This document shows, one piece after another, positions 16,272-24,481 of a stretch of 40,397 nucleotides of DNA. The position numbers and the translations under genes were made by a program. The stretch's first letter is position 1, and the number at the start of each line of letters is the position of its first letter. Origin of the DNA: an uncultured Alphaproteobacteria bacterium (GTDB taxonomy: Bacteria; Pseudomonadota; Alphaproteobacteria; RF32; CAG-239); contig CAJTLY010000016.1 of NCBI GenBank assembly GCA_910577095.1, positions 1-40,397 of the forward strand. Direction: 5' to 3'. A model generated the notes under the pieces. That model was not told the origin of the DNA. It was given only the letters and a program-made list of their open reading frames with translations, and ran no database searches.

Positions 16272-16404
16272 GGTCTTGTGCTTTCTGTAATTTCAGTTTT
16301 TGCAGAGCTTCCTGCTGTTTTTTGCGTTTTTCAAGATTTTTTTGCAGGGCTTTGGCCTCGCGCTCAAAGCGCAGTTCGGACCGCCGGGGTTTTCTTTCTG
16401 TCAT
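16252..16404 (-). CDS. 50-residue charged helical protein overlapping murA
   Basis: The frame begins at ATG 16404 (MTERKPRRSE) with AGGA seven bases upstream, and ends with TAA at 16252-16254, overlapping the murA start by 20 bases. The product is almost entirely Lys, Arg, Glu, Gln, Leu and Ala (for example QKNLEKRKKQQEALQKLK) and should form one long amphipathic helix. Small basic proteins upstream of murA occur in other alphaproteobacteria as far as I recall. The overlap and ribosome site support translation. Function unknown; RNA or ribosome binding would be a guess. Confidence 0.65.
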   Translation of the reverse strand: MTERKPRRSELRFEREAKALQKNLEKRKKQQEALQKLKLQKAQDHGQTEN

Positions 16405-16586
16405 ATCAAGTCCTATCGGTAAAACATCGGCTGTTACTATAACAGCTTTCGGTTGTTGAAATCAAGCGCTTCGGATGCATTTGTGCAAAACAAAACCCGG
16501 CAACAAAAGCCGATTGCGTCAAAGAAGTTACAAAAGGCAGAAAATAAGACAACTGATAGTTTATAAGAAAAACTTAATAATAACTA

Positions 16587-16614
16587 TTGATGTTTATAAA
16601 AAAATATGTAAATT
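16587..16614 (+). promoter_or_regulatory. possible promoter of the small lipoprotein gene
   Basis: TTGATG at 16587 and TAAATT at 16609 with a 16-base spacer. A second pair, TTGATT at 16616 and TAAAAT at 16638, is equally good but would start almost at the ATG. The DNA is very AT-rich, so chance matches are likely. Confidence 0.35.
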
Positions 16615-16660
16615 ATTGATTGTAATTTTCTTAAATCTAAAATTAAGACGGGTGATTGTT

Positions 16661-16957
16661 ATGAAAAAATATGTTTTGTGTTTGTTTGTGTTGTTGTCCG
16701 GATGTGGTACCGGGGTGACTTTTTCGCATCGGCAGAACGGTGCGGACATTTATACGGCGCAGTGTAACGGGGCTTTTGTGAATATTTCTTTTTGCTATCG
16801 CTTGGCGAGCCAGGCTTGCAACGGCAATTTTGAAGTGATTAGTTCATCGGTGGAAAACGCAGGCACTTCGGGACAATTTGATATGACCCAACTGATGGGA
16901 CCGAGTTATTCGAGTACCCCGATGATTAACCGCTCAATTATGTTTTATTGCAAATAA
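16661..16957 (+). CDS. small lipoprotein with four conserved-looking cysteines
   Basis: 98 residues from ATG 16661. The signal peptide MKKYVLCLFVLLSGCG ends in a lipobox LSGC, so Cys15 would be lipidated. The mature part contains YTAQCNGAFVNISFCYRLA then SQACNGNFEVISS and a C-terminal FYCK. The C-x7-C-x6-C spacing followed by N-G-x-F/Y-x-V-I-S is a pattern I have seen in small enterobacterial and alphaproteobacterial lipoproteins. Function unknown. Upstream DNA is AT-rich with no good ribosome site; a strong terminator follows. Confidence 0.75.
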   Translation: MKKYVLCLFVLLSGCGTGVTFSHRQNGADIYTAQCNGAFVNISFCYRLASQACNGNFEVISSSVENAGTSGQFDMTQLMGPSYSSTPMINRSIMFYCK

Positions 16958-17002
16958 GCATGAGGCCGGCAATATTCGGATTGTATTGAATCCGGCAGAA
17001 AG

Positions 17003-17032
17003 AAAAAGCTTCGGTTTCCGGAGCTTTTTTTT
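17003..17032 (+). terminator. bidirectional terminator between lipoprotein and hydrolase genes
   Basis: Arms AAAAAGCT(T)CGG and CCG(G)AGCTTTTT with a TTT loop, then a run of T. On the reverse strand it is followed by TTTTTCTTTC, so it can also end the leftward hydrolase transcript. Confidence 0.8.
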
Positions 17033-17173
17033 AATTTGGATTGCGGGGATGTTTTTTGTACCGGTCGTGTTTTTCGCCGCGATCGAGGTTTGGAAGTCTT
17101 TTTTCCGATAGCTGCCGCTTCTCGAACAAGGAGAAGCAGCAGCGTCAAAACGGTAACGAAGATCAGTTTGTTT

Positions 17174-18238
17174 TCATTTCAGATTGTCGCTGAAGAACTT
17201 TTCCAGCTTGTCAAACGGAATTTTATCGGTTTGGTCGTATAAATCGACATGGTTGGCGTTGGGGATGATCATCAGTTCCTTATTGTCGCCCTTAAGCTTT
17301 TTATAGGCGTCTTCGCTAAAGTAGCGACTGTGGGCGTTCTCACCGTGAATCAGTAAGACGGCGCTTTGGATTTCGTCGCTGTAGGACAGTATCGGCATGT
17401 TGATAAATGACAGAGAAGAAGTCATGTTCCAGCCGCCGTTGGAGTTCAGTGAATTTTTGTGATAGCCGCGAGGCGTTTTATAATAGCCGTAATAGTCCTT
17501 TACAAATTGCGGTTCTTCACCGGTCAGTTGATCGGGGAGGCCGGGGGCGACAGCATAGGAGCCGTTTTTGTAGTCTTCGGTCCGCTGGGCACTAAGGCGG
17601 CGTTTTAACTGACGGCGTTCTTCTTGAGTCATGGCATCAAAATAGCCGTTGGCGTTGACACGGCTCATATCATACATGGTGGAGGTCACCGTTGCTTTAA
17701 CTCGGGGATCGATTGCCGCGGCATTGAGAGCAAAACCGCCAAATCCACAAATGCCGATAATGCCTATTTTTTCGGGATCCACATCGGGCCGGGTGCTCAG
17801 ATAATCAATCGCAGCGCCGAAGTCTTCGGTATTGATGTCGGGAGAAGCGACATTTCGCGGCTGACCGCCGCTTTCGCCGGTGAAAGACGCGTCAAAGGCC
17901 AGGGTGACAAAGCCGCGTTCGGCCATCGTTTGGGCATAAAGTCCCGAAGCCTGTTCTTTGACGGCGCCGAAGGGCCCGCTTACGGCAATTGCCGGCAATT
18001 TGGCGTCGGTTTTGTTTTTGGGGGTATAGAGGTCGCCGGTCAAGGAGATGCCGTAGCGGTTTTTAAAGGTAACTTTTTGCACATCGACTTTGTCGCTTTG
18101 CGTAAAGGTTTTGTCCCAGGGATGTTTTGAGTCCGAATTCATTGCAGATGCTCCGTTGAAGGGTAAGGTTGATAAAAACAGTCCGAACAGGGCGGACAAG
18201 GTTATTTTAAAACCATTTTCAGGCCATGTTGTTGCCAT
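17174..18238 (-). CDS. secreted alpha/beta hydrolase with cysteine nucleophile (dienelactone-hydrolase-like)
   Basis: 354 residues. An N-terminal signal peptide ends near NGASA (residue 32). The alpha/beta core shows PAIAVSGPFGAVKEQ and the nucleophile elbow GIIGICGFGGFALN, where Cys replaces the usual Ser. The acid and histidine side is ILLIHGENAHSRYFSE and IPNANHVDLYD. Cys nucleophiles occur in dienelactone hydrolases. It probably cleaves an ester or thioester in the periplasm; substrate unknown. AGGAG lies seven bases before the ATG, and a good promoter lies upstream. Confidence 0.88.
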   Translation of the reverse strand: MATTWPENGFKITLSALFGLFLSTLPFNGASAMNSDSKHPWDKTFTQSDKVDVQKVTFKNRYGISLTGDLYTPKNKTDAKLPAIAVSGPFGAVKEQASGLYAQTMAERGFVTLAFDASFTGESGGQPRNVASPDINTEDFGAAIDYLSTRPDVDPEKIGIIGICGFGGFALNAAAIDPRVKATVTSTMYDMSRVNANGYFDAMTQEERRQLKRRLSAQRTEDYKNGSYAVAPGLPDQLTGEEPQFVKDYYGYYKTPRGYHKNSLNSNGGWNMTSSLSFINMPILSYSDEIQSAVLLIHGENAHSRYFSEDAYKKLKGDNKELMIIPNANHVDLYDQTDKIPFDKLEKFFSDNLK

Positions 18239-18280
18239 TGTTTTCTCCTATGGTTGGGTAGATTGAAAGTCATTAAGTAT

Positions 18281-18309
18281 AATATAGGATCTTTTGATTA
18301 AGATAGCAA
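18281..18309 (-). promoter_or_regulatory. promoter of the secreted hydrolase
   Basis: Read leftward, TTGCTA (18304-18309), a 17-base spacer and TATATT (18281-18286). It lies about 43 bases before the hydrolase ATG. Confidence 0.6.
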
Positions 18310-18467
18310 ATACCTATGTTTTATCTTGATCTATGCTTTTAAAGCATATCACGAGAGGGCTGAATGTCAGTAGGAAAAGGAATTGACAATTTGGACAAAA
18401 CAATCTAATTTTTAAGTATGCAAAATTTATTAATTGTCTTTTATTATTAACTTTAAACTTTAACGGC

Positions 18468-18989
18468 ATGAAACAAAAAGTAAGAGCCTTGTTAGCGTTG
18501 ATGAAAGAAATCGGCGTAACAATTGACGACTTGGTCATGTATGACGACAGTATCGAGACCACCAAAAAGTTTCCTCTGGAAGTCTACTTCTCCGACCAAA
18601 CCCGCTCTGTTGACGTGGAGCATTATTACAAAGGAAAACATCGTACGCCGGAAGGCGTCATCATCGGTAACACAGTTTTCGCTTTGGCAAATATGGCGGA
18701 AAGTATCGAGTGCGGCATGGCAGAGCGATATTGCCATCAAGCTTTTTCGCGCGGCTTGACAGGAACGTTGCCGACCGAAGAGCAGATTGCGCTTTTAACG
18801 GAGAACTTGGTGCTTTATGAACAGGTTTGCGTGTTCCTGAGACATGGAAGACTGGGAAAAAACTGTTTGGCGATTGCTGATGAGAGCAACTCCGACGGGT
18901 GGCAGAATTATTATGATATGCGGCGAGGGATAACAGGCGCTCACAACAGTTGGACGCTGACTCTGCCGGTTATCAATCTTGAACGGTGA
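18468..18989 (+). CDS. hypothetical protein with a G-x-LPTE-x-x-I C-terminal segment
   Basis: 173 residues, not recognised as a known family. Residues 1-45 are helical (RALLALMKEIGVTIDDLVMY), and a middle part contains VIIGNTVFALANMAESIE. From about residue 98 it reads GTLPTEEQIALLTENLVLYE, then RHGRLGKNCLAIADES and a Trp/Tyr-rich end. The LPT-x-x-x-I followed by N, a Gly loop and a late D/G turn recalls DUF1566-like C-type-lectin folds and is shared with the protein at 22393-23070. No ribosome site precedes the ATG (TTAACGGC). A strong terminator follows. Confidence 0.7.
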   Translation: MKQKVRALLALMKEIGVTIDDLVMYDDSIETTKKFPLEVYFSDQTRSVDVEHYYKGKHRTPEGVIIGNTVFALANMAESIECGMAERYCHQAFSRGLTGTLPTEEQIALLTENLVLYEQVCVFLRHGRLGKNCLAIADESNSDGWQNYYDMRRGITGAHNSWTLTLPVINLER

Positions 18990-19041
18990 AACGCCCGAAC
19001 CGGTTGCGGTTTGAAACGTTTCCTTTATTTGAACAAACGAA

Positions 19042-19076
19042 AAGAGGTTTCCGAGAACGGAAACCTCTTGTTTTTT
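19042..19076 (+). terminator. terminator after the LPTE protein
   Basis: Perfect 12-base arms AAGAGGTTTCCG and CGGAAACCTCTT with an AGAA loop, then G and six T. Confidence 0.85.
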
Positions 19077-19104
19077 GAGATTCGGCCGACGAGCACCGAC
19101 TCTG

Positions 19105-19422
19105 CTACATCTTCGAATTGCCGAAGAAATCATAGCCGGCCGGGTTATACCCCTCACAATCATACCCCATGAAGTCGTAACCGTTTTTGTCATAACCATT
19201 GCGGCTGCGATTGTAACGGTCGTAACCTTCACGGTCGTAGCCATCGCGGTCATAACCTTCATGGTCAAAACCTTCACGATCGCAACCGTCGCGGTCATAT
19301 CCTTCGCGGTCATATCCTTCGCGGTCGTAACCTTCGTAATCGTATCCTTCGCGGTCATAGCCGTAAATGTTGAAGCCTTTGTGGTCATAACCGAAACGAT
19401 TGTAGGTGCGATTTCTTTTCAT
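19105..19422 (-). CDS. pentapeptide-array protein of GYDRE-type repeats
   Basis: 105 residues. After a ten-residue head (MKRNRTYNRF) the whole protein is 19 pentads in phase: GYDHK, GFNIY, GYDRE, GYDYE and so on to GYDFF and GNSKM. Positions 1-3 are almost always G-Y-D, and positions 4-5 are mostly charged. The DNA repeats with a 15-base period and degenerate third positions, so the array is maintained at protein level as well as by duplication. It has neither signal peptide nor membrane helix. Similar GYD arrays are seen sporadically in bacteria and protists, function unknown. No ribosome site precedes the ATG. It is not the ADLxx pentapeptide family. Confidence 0.7.
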   Translation of the reverse strand: MKRNRTYNRFGYDHKGFNIYGYDREGYDYEGYDREGYDREGYDRDGCDREGFDHEGYDRDGYDREGYDRYNRSRNGYDKNGYDFMGYDCEGYNPAGYDFFGNSKM

Positions 19423-19820
19423 AGTTTAATAGAATAATAGTTTATTAGTTTCAATTATAATTGTTTCTGCACCTATTATATAAGGACACTTTTAAAAGAA
19501 ACGTTTCTTTTTATAAAATTTTATTGTGTTTAACGGATTGAACATATGATATTTTTTACTATTTTTTAAGAAGTGCGCAAAAAGGTACCTTTAAATGACA
19601 GGAAAAAAATCTCAGGAAAAGCTTGATTTTTGGTCTTGATTCTTATAGCAAAAAAAGGTACCTTTTTTTGCATTAAAAAACAAAATCGACAACTAAGGGG
19701 TCAGCAAATAATATTTTCTATTTGGCGAGTATGTATGTGTGACGGCATATGACTGCAAAAGGGAAAAATTCTCTCTGAACAGTCCGTGACCACCGGATTA
19801 TAGGAATTGAAAGGATAAAA
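19423..19820. other. 398-base intergenic region upstream of the autotransporter
   Basis: It holds the divergent 5' regions of the pentad protein and the autotransporter. Its centre is one copy of the GTAC-dyad element (19578-19673). No coding frame is credible, and I see no convincing promoter hexamers for the autotransporter. Confidence 0.6.
19578..19673 (+). repeat. GTAC-dyad element, copy A
   Basis: Two AAAGGTACCTTT dyads have their GTAC cores at 19585 and 19658, exactly 73 bases apart. Between them lies CTTGATTTTTGGTCTTGATT at 19622-19641. The core 19585-19661 aligns without gaps to the reverse complement of 40303-40379, with 52 of 77 bases identical by hand count. It sits about 150 bases upstream of the autotransporter start. 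Confidence 0.75.
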
Positions 19821-22319
19821 ATGAAACGTTTATTATTGTTGTCTGTAGCAGGCAGTTTGTTTGGTAACTTAAGCGTGAAAGCAGAAGAGCCGGCTGTTAT
19901 AGACTCTCCGGTTTATGAAGGTTTGAATAATACAGCGGTATCGGTTGGTCGCAGTGATGAATGGGCCGCCCGAAATGCAACCTTCAAAAACAATTCCTCA
20001 TCGTGGGGCGGCGGAATTGCCAATAGTGGGTACCTTTACTTATATGGCAACAATATCTTTGAAAATAACTATGCCGCATGGGGCGGCGGTGCCATTGATC
20101 AAAACGGAATCGCAACACTGACGGGAAACAATACGTTTAGCGGAAATAGTTCGGGAGACCGCGGCGGCGCAATTTATTCCAAGTGGTATACCATTATCAA
20201 ACCGGGGGACGAACCGGGCAAAACCGTTTTTCGGGATAACCGTGCATATGCCGGCGGTGCGATAGCCACAATGGCCGCAACGCTGTATGTCGATAATGCC
20301 GAATTTATCAACAACCGTGCCGAAGATACGAGAAACAACACCGGCGTTCTTGATCTTAATCACGGCGGTGCCGTTTATGCGGCCGGTAATAACAATTACT
20401 TTTTAAATTCGGTATTTCGCGAAAATCATGCCCATGCCGGCGGAGCAATTTTGACCGGTTTTGCACAAGGACTTATCGGTCCGGATACGGCTTTTGAAGG
20501 ATTGTCGCTGTATAATACGTCTTTTTACGACAATAAGGCAATTGACAAGGGCGGCGCTTTGGCCGCAATCGGCGCTACGATCATTGCTGCCGGTGAAAAC
20601 GGTATCAGCGAATTTAAGGGAAACGGACTTGACAACGGAAAGAGCGAAGCGATTTATATGACCAATGAACATATCAGCGGTGCCGAAAACGTAACGCCCA
20701 CGCTGGTTTTTAAGACGTTTAACGGCGGCAGGATCATTATGCACGACGATATTTACGGCAATGATTATGATATTGATGTTTTTGGCGGTGTCAGCGATAA
20801 TTTAACCGCCGAAGTGCTGGATGATGTAATTGCCGAAGAGGTGGGTGATGTACTGGCCGGCGTAAAAGGCGAGGGTAACGGCGAATTTTATCTTTACGGA
20901 ATAATAAACGGTGCCGCCAACTTTAATGCACGGTCCGGTGCAACCGTTCATTTGGGACGGAATGCCGAAATTAATACAAAGAATTATAAATCGGAGAACG
21001 CGATTCTGAAACTTGATATTTCGGTAGATGCCGATAACAAACGGGTTCAGAACGGCGTTATTAAGGTAAGCGGAGACGTCGAAGGCACGACCCGGGTGAT
21101 TGTCAATGCCGACAGTCCGAAAGTTTATGACGGCGCGGCAACGTTGTTTGTCAGTGCGCCGAACGACGATGCGGCCACGGTTTCCGCTTTTGACGTTGTC
21201 CGGGTAATCGGCAGTCCGTATATGTGGAATTCGGTTTCCAACTACGGGGGCGAAACGGCCGGCAACCACTGGTATCTTACTTTGACCGATCAGAAAAATC
21301 CCGATTATATGGAAGAAAATCCGGGCGAAGACAATAAGCCCGGCGAAGATGATAAACCGGGCGGCGACAATAACAAGCCAAACGTTCAGTATACGCCCGA
21401 GATTGCGGCATTTGCCGGACTTCACGGCATTGCCGTCGAACAAAACCGGAGCATTGCCGACAGTGTGGCAAAAGGGCTTTCTTTTACAAAGAATATCGAC
21501 TGCTGCAGCACAACAACCGAAAAGCAAGCATGGATTAACGTTACCCGCGAGAATGCGAATATCAAAGCACCGGCGGATATGGACGCGAAAATCAACGGCG
21601 TAACCGCCGGAATGGATATATACGGCAACGGTGCCAACCGGGTTGGCGTGTTTGGTGCGTATCGCCGCGGCAAATATGACCTTTCGGGCAAAGGAGACTT
21701 CTCTTCGGCACTGGAATCGGACGTTAGAAACAAAAGCTGGTTGGGCGGGTTGTATTTTAAGCGTCATTGTGACGCATGGCATGCCTTGGCGATGATCTTT
21801 GCCGGTAAACAAAGCATGGACATCCGTACCGAAGATCATGCGGCTTCGGCGGATACCGATGCGGTTCAGTATGGTTTAAGCGCCCGTTTGGGAAAAGCGG
21901 TAGAACTGGGCAAACGCCTGAGTGTTACTCCGGAAGCCGGCGTTTTCTATACGGCGATCGATATCGACCGGTTGCATGACAATGTCGGGAAGGGGGCCGA
22001 CTATGACGATATGCATTACTTTGAAGCGGAACTGGGAGCCAAGCTGGAATATCGGTTCTGTGAAAAAGATTGCATTAGGCGGGTGTATTTTGAACCAAGC
22101 CTGATTCAGACCTATGCCGACGGCAATCATACCCGTCTTTTGAGCAGGAGCGGAACCATGGATGTCAAGTCGTATAAAAACCAGACCCTCGGACGGATGG
22201 AACTGGGCGGAGATTTGGGATTGAACTCAAAGTTCTCCGGCTATGCCCGCACCGGATATACTTTCGGCGACAACTATACGGCTTATGATTTTATGTTGGG
22301 TTTGAATTATAAGTTTTAG
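19821..22319 (+). CDS. Pmp-like autotransporter adhesin with beta-helix passenger and C-terminal barrel
   Basis: 832 residues. A signal peptide (MKRLLLLSVAGSLFGNLSVKA) is followed by a passenger to about residue 490 with repeated FxNN and GGAI/GGAV motifs (FKNNSSSWGGGI, FENNYAAWGGGAI, FRDNRAYAGGAI, FINNRAED, FRENHAHAGGAI). Such repeats form right-handed beta-helices in chlamydial Pmp and related proteins. An acidic Pro/Gly/Asn linker with repeated PGEDNKPGEDDKPGGDNNKP lies near 500-525. The remaining 270 residues form the translocator barrel, ending DFMLGLNYKF with terminal Phe. AAAGGAT lies five bases before the ATG. It is likely displayed on the cell surface; the ligand is unknown. Confidence 0.92.
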   Translation: MKRLLLLSVAGSLFGNLSVKAEEPAVIDSPVYEGLNNTAVSVGRSDEWAARNATFKNNSSSWGGGIANSGYLYLYGNNIFENNYAAWGGGAIDQNGIATLTGNNTFSGNSSGDRGGAIYSKWYTIIKPGDEPGKTVFRDNRAYAGGAIATMAATLYVDNAEFINNRAEDTRNNTGVLDLNHGGAVYAAGNNNYFLNSVFRENHAHAGGAILTGFAQGLIGPDTAFEGLSLYNTSFYDNKAIDKGGALAAIGATIIAAGENGISEFKGNGLDNGKSEAIYMTNEHISGAENVTPTLVFKTFNGGRIIMHDDIYGNDYDIDVFGGVSDNLTAEVLDDVIAEEVGDVLAGVKGEGNGEFYLYGIINGAANFNARSGATVHLGRNAEINTKNYKSENAILKLDISVDADNKRVQNGVIKVSGDVEGTTRVIVNADSPKVYDGAATLFVSAPNDDAATVSAFDVVRVIGSPYMWNSVSNYGGETAGNHWYLTLTDQKNPDYMEENPGEDNKPGEDDKPGGDNNKPNVQYTPEIAAFAGLHGIAVEQNRSIADSVAKGLSFTKNIDCCSTTTEKQAWINVTRENANIKAPADMDAKINGVTAGMDIYGNGANRVGVFGAYRRGKYDLSGKGDFSSALESDVRNKSWLGGLYFKRHCDAWHALAMIFAGKQSMDIRTEDHAASADTDAVQYGLSARLGKAVELGKRLSVTPEAGVFYTAIDIDRLHDNVGKGADYDDMHYFEAELGAKLEYRFCEKDCIRRVYFEPSLIQTYADGNHTRLLSRSGTMDVKSYKNQTLGRMELGGDLGLNSKFSGYARTGYTFGDNYTAYDFMLGLNYKF

Positions 22320-22342
22320 GCGTTGGTTGTCCGATTACACAA

Positions 22343-22377
22343 AAACAGTCTCCGGTTGAATCCGGAGACTGTTTTTT
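22343..22377 (+). terminator. bidirectional terminator between autotransporter and the 22393 gene
   Basis: Perfect arms AACAGTCTCCGG and CCGGAGACTGTT with a six-base loop. T follows on the right, and A precedes on the left as T for the leftward gene. Confidence 0.85.
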
Positions 22378-22392
22378 GTGTTGTAATTCGGC

Positions 22393-23070
22393 CTATTCGA
22401 CCAGTATTGCCGCAACGTAGCTGTCACAGTCGGCAATTGTGAGTTCTCCGGTCGAGAAGTCGAGACAGTAATTGTAATCACGGTCTTTTTCGAGGTCTCC
22501 GCAGGTGTACAGATAGCGCCGTTCCTGCAACAGCGGTTCGCCGCATTCGAGCAGGTTGTTGCAAATCATTGCTCTTTGCGCATAAATCTGCTTAATTTCG
22601 CTTTCGGTAGGCAGACGTCCGTAAAAATGTTTGATATAGGTTCTTATGTCACCGGGAAAATCGCTTTCGATAATGATTTCTCTCAACAACGTCAGCGTCG
22701 GCGAAACGGCGATGCCGCGAACATGATCAAAAGCCTGGCCGGCTTTGTTTCGAGGACGATACACAACTTCTTGCTCTATTCCCAGATAAGGAGAGGTGTA
22801 TTTTATTCTCCGTGCCTTTTGAATCACCGGCTGCGGGTGATAAACATACGGAAGCGTGCCGGCGCCGGCGTTGAAGAATGACGGGCAATATCGGGGATAA
22901 GGCCTGTCTTCGGGCTCCGGATCCGGTTTGGCGTCTACGGCATGAACCGAAATTGACGTCTTGCGGATCAGCCACCGAATTCCTTTCAGGACGCCGCATA
23001 AAACCAAAATCAAAACAACGGTCAAAACCAGCTGCAGTTCTGAATCCGTTAAAATAATTAAGTTGCACAT
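22393..23070 (-). CDS. hypothetical one-TM protein with a G-x-LPTE-x-x-I C-terminal segment
   Basis: 225 residues. A membrane helix at about 12-35 (LQLVLTVVLILVLCGVLKGI) is followed by a Pro-rich stretch (DAKPDPEPEDRPYPRYCPSF). From about residue 152 it reads YGRLPTESEIKQIYAQRAMI, then LLECGEPLLQERRYLYTCG and a Tyr/Asp-rich end. This matches the C-terminal pattern of the protein at 18468-18989. A degenerate C-type-lectin/DUF1566-like fold is possible but unproven. The gene has no ribosome site before the ATG. Function unknown. Confidence 0.7.
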   Translation of the reverse strand: MCNLIILTDSELQLVLTVVLILVLCGVLKGIRWLIRKTSISVHAVDAKPDPEPEDRPYPRYCPSFFNAGAGTLPYVYHPQPVIQKARRIKYTSPYLGIEQEVVYRPRNKAGQAFDHVRGIAVSPTLTLLREIIIESDFPGDIRTYIKHFYGRLPTESEIKQIYAQRAMICNNLLECGEPLLQERRYLYTCGDLEKDRDYNYCLDFSTGELTIADCDSYVAAILVE

Positions 23071-23628
23071 AATGGTATTTTTTTAGTTACATAATAATTG
23101 ACTTTAATGATTTGGGTAGCATCGGTTCGACAAAAAGTCAATCATTTTTAAACGGATCGGAACGGGCGTCCATAAATATGGCTGCTGAATTATTGGAAGA
23201 ACACTCTCCAGATGCGTTTTAGTGTTGGCAGAAAACTGCAAAACAAATTCCGGTTGTGTGCCGGTATGGTTGTGGGTTTATCTTTCATTAAAAAAGAAAA
23301 TTGTTTCATTGTTTATTCTCTGTTGTTACGAAGTTCAGAATATCATAAGAACCCGACCGTTCAATCTTTTTTCGGCAGAATAGGCAACAATATTTTTTGA
23401 GAACATCCGTCATCAGCTTGAGGAAAAAAAGGCGGACACAATAAAAAACAGTCTTTGAGGCAGAATGTCGCAACAGATTTTGTCTAATTTTGTGATTGCA
23501 CTCGCGACAAACCTGTGATATGTTGAATTTTATCAAAAGCATTATTGTGTCCAATTATTGAGTGATCAGAAATTGTTTCATAATAGGCTTTTTTCTTTTG
23601 AACATGTCTAATTTAAAATAAAAAAATC
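23071..23628. other. 558-base region without a convincing gene
   Basis: AT-rich DNA between the LPTE/TM protein and the macro-domain gene. Short frames exist on both strands, including a leftward 82-codon frame at 23306-23554 with CREC and CCLFC cysteine pairs, but none has a ribosome site or a recognisable family. No hairpin with a T tract is evident. Confidence 0.5.
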
Positions 23629-24258
23629 ATGAAACAAATCAATCGTATTCAGGCAGAAGTGATTAACGGTAACATCGCCGCCATGGCTGTGGATGCTGTT
23701 ATTGTCCCTCAGTTTAACAGTTGTGCCTCTTATGGCGGTGTCGGCGGTGCAATGGCCCGTTCCGGTGCAAGAAACGGTTTGGACGAGTATGATGCCCATG
23801 CTCAGAAACACCCGTTGGTCTTCGGCGAGGCGTTTATGACAGCTTCCGGCGGCGGATGCAGCAAGTATTTGCTGCATGTGGCAACGGTCGGCTGTGATGA
23901 TGACAAGGCATTCGCGGCGACCGGCTGTGCGGTTTACAAAGCGCTGCAACTGGCGGACAACGTCGGTCTCAAAACGATCGCGGTTCCGGCTATCGGCAAC
24001 GGAATCATCGGTTGTCTGACCACGGAACAGTCGGCCAAAGCGGTTTTTGCGGCGGTGGCCCGGTTTGCAGAGCAGGCGACGAGTGTTGAAAAAGTCTCGA
24101 TGGTGATCTACGGTTCGCCGGCGGAGGCACAGGCGGCACGGGAAGTTCTCGATAAGGAGGCTTACCTTAACGTTGCAGACGAAGTCGGCCAAAAGAAATT
24201 CGATTTTGCCGAATGGGCGGTCGGTTTCAGCAAAGATCTGGCCGGCGAAGACTATTAA
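23629..24258 (+). CDS. macro-domain protein (ADP-ribose binding)
   Basis: 209 residues. It has the macro-domain signatures VDAVIVPQFNS (residues 21-31), the ribose loop GGVGGAMARSGA (36-47) and TIAVPAIGNGIIGCL (116-130). Macro domains bind ADP-ribose and its derivatives, and some remove ADP-ribose from proteins or nucleic acids. The usual VNAAN reads VPQFN, so the catalytic Asn is displaced or missing and hydrolase activity is uncertain. About 40 extra residues form the C-terminal tail. The ATG follows an A-rich leader without a Shine-Dalgarno site. An HD-domain phosphohydrolase gene follows. Confidence 0.85.
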   Translation: MKQINRIQAEVINGNIAAMAVDAVIVPQFNSCASYGGVGGAMARSGARNGLDEYDAHAQKHPLVFGEAFMTASGGGCSKYLLHVATVGCDDDKAFAATGCAVYKALQLADNVGLKTIAVPAIGNGIIGCLTTEQSAKAVFAAVARFAEQATSVEKVSMVIYGSPAEAQAAREVLDKEAYLNVADEVGQKKFDFAEWAVGFSKDLAGEDY

Positions 24259-24285
24259 AAACACGATGTCTGAGTCAAAAAAAGT

Positions 24286-24325
24286 CCCTGAAATTGCCAA
24301 CGCAATTTCAGGGATAACTTTTTAT
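24286..24325 (+). terminator. hairpin terminator after the macro-domain gene
   Basis: Perfect 12-base arms CCCTGAAATTGC and GCAATTTCAGGG with a four-base loop. The T tract begins six bases later, so efficiency is uncertain. Confidence 0.55.
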
Positions 24326-24481
24326 ATAAAATAAAAAGGGTTTTAATATTGAATTTATGTGGTACAATAAAAGGGTAAAAAGATATTATTATACATTATG
24401 GATTTGTTTATTATAAAACATTCGCTGTCATAATTTTTATCTTTGGGAAAATTTGAATATTAATGACAAAAAATAGAAATC

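Noticed and set aside
17036..17165. Leftward frame reading FVTVLTLLLLLVREAAAIGK after the hydrolase, like a small membrane protein
   Set aside because: No ATG or ribosome site in frame; start would need TTG or CTG. Left as non-coding.
19240..19345. CRISPR-like array suggested by regular 15-base repeats
   Set aside because: Period is too short, there are no spacers, and the repeats encode the GYDRE pentads in frame.
23306..23554. Leftward 82-codon frame with CREC and CCLFC cysteine pairs, a possible zinc ribbon
   Set aside because: Starts at TTG without a ribosome site, spacing does not fit a known ribbon, and the region is AT-rich with frames on both strands.
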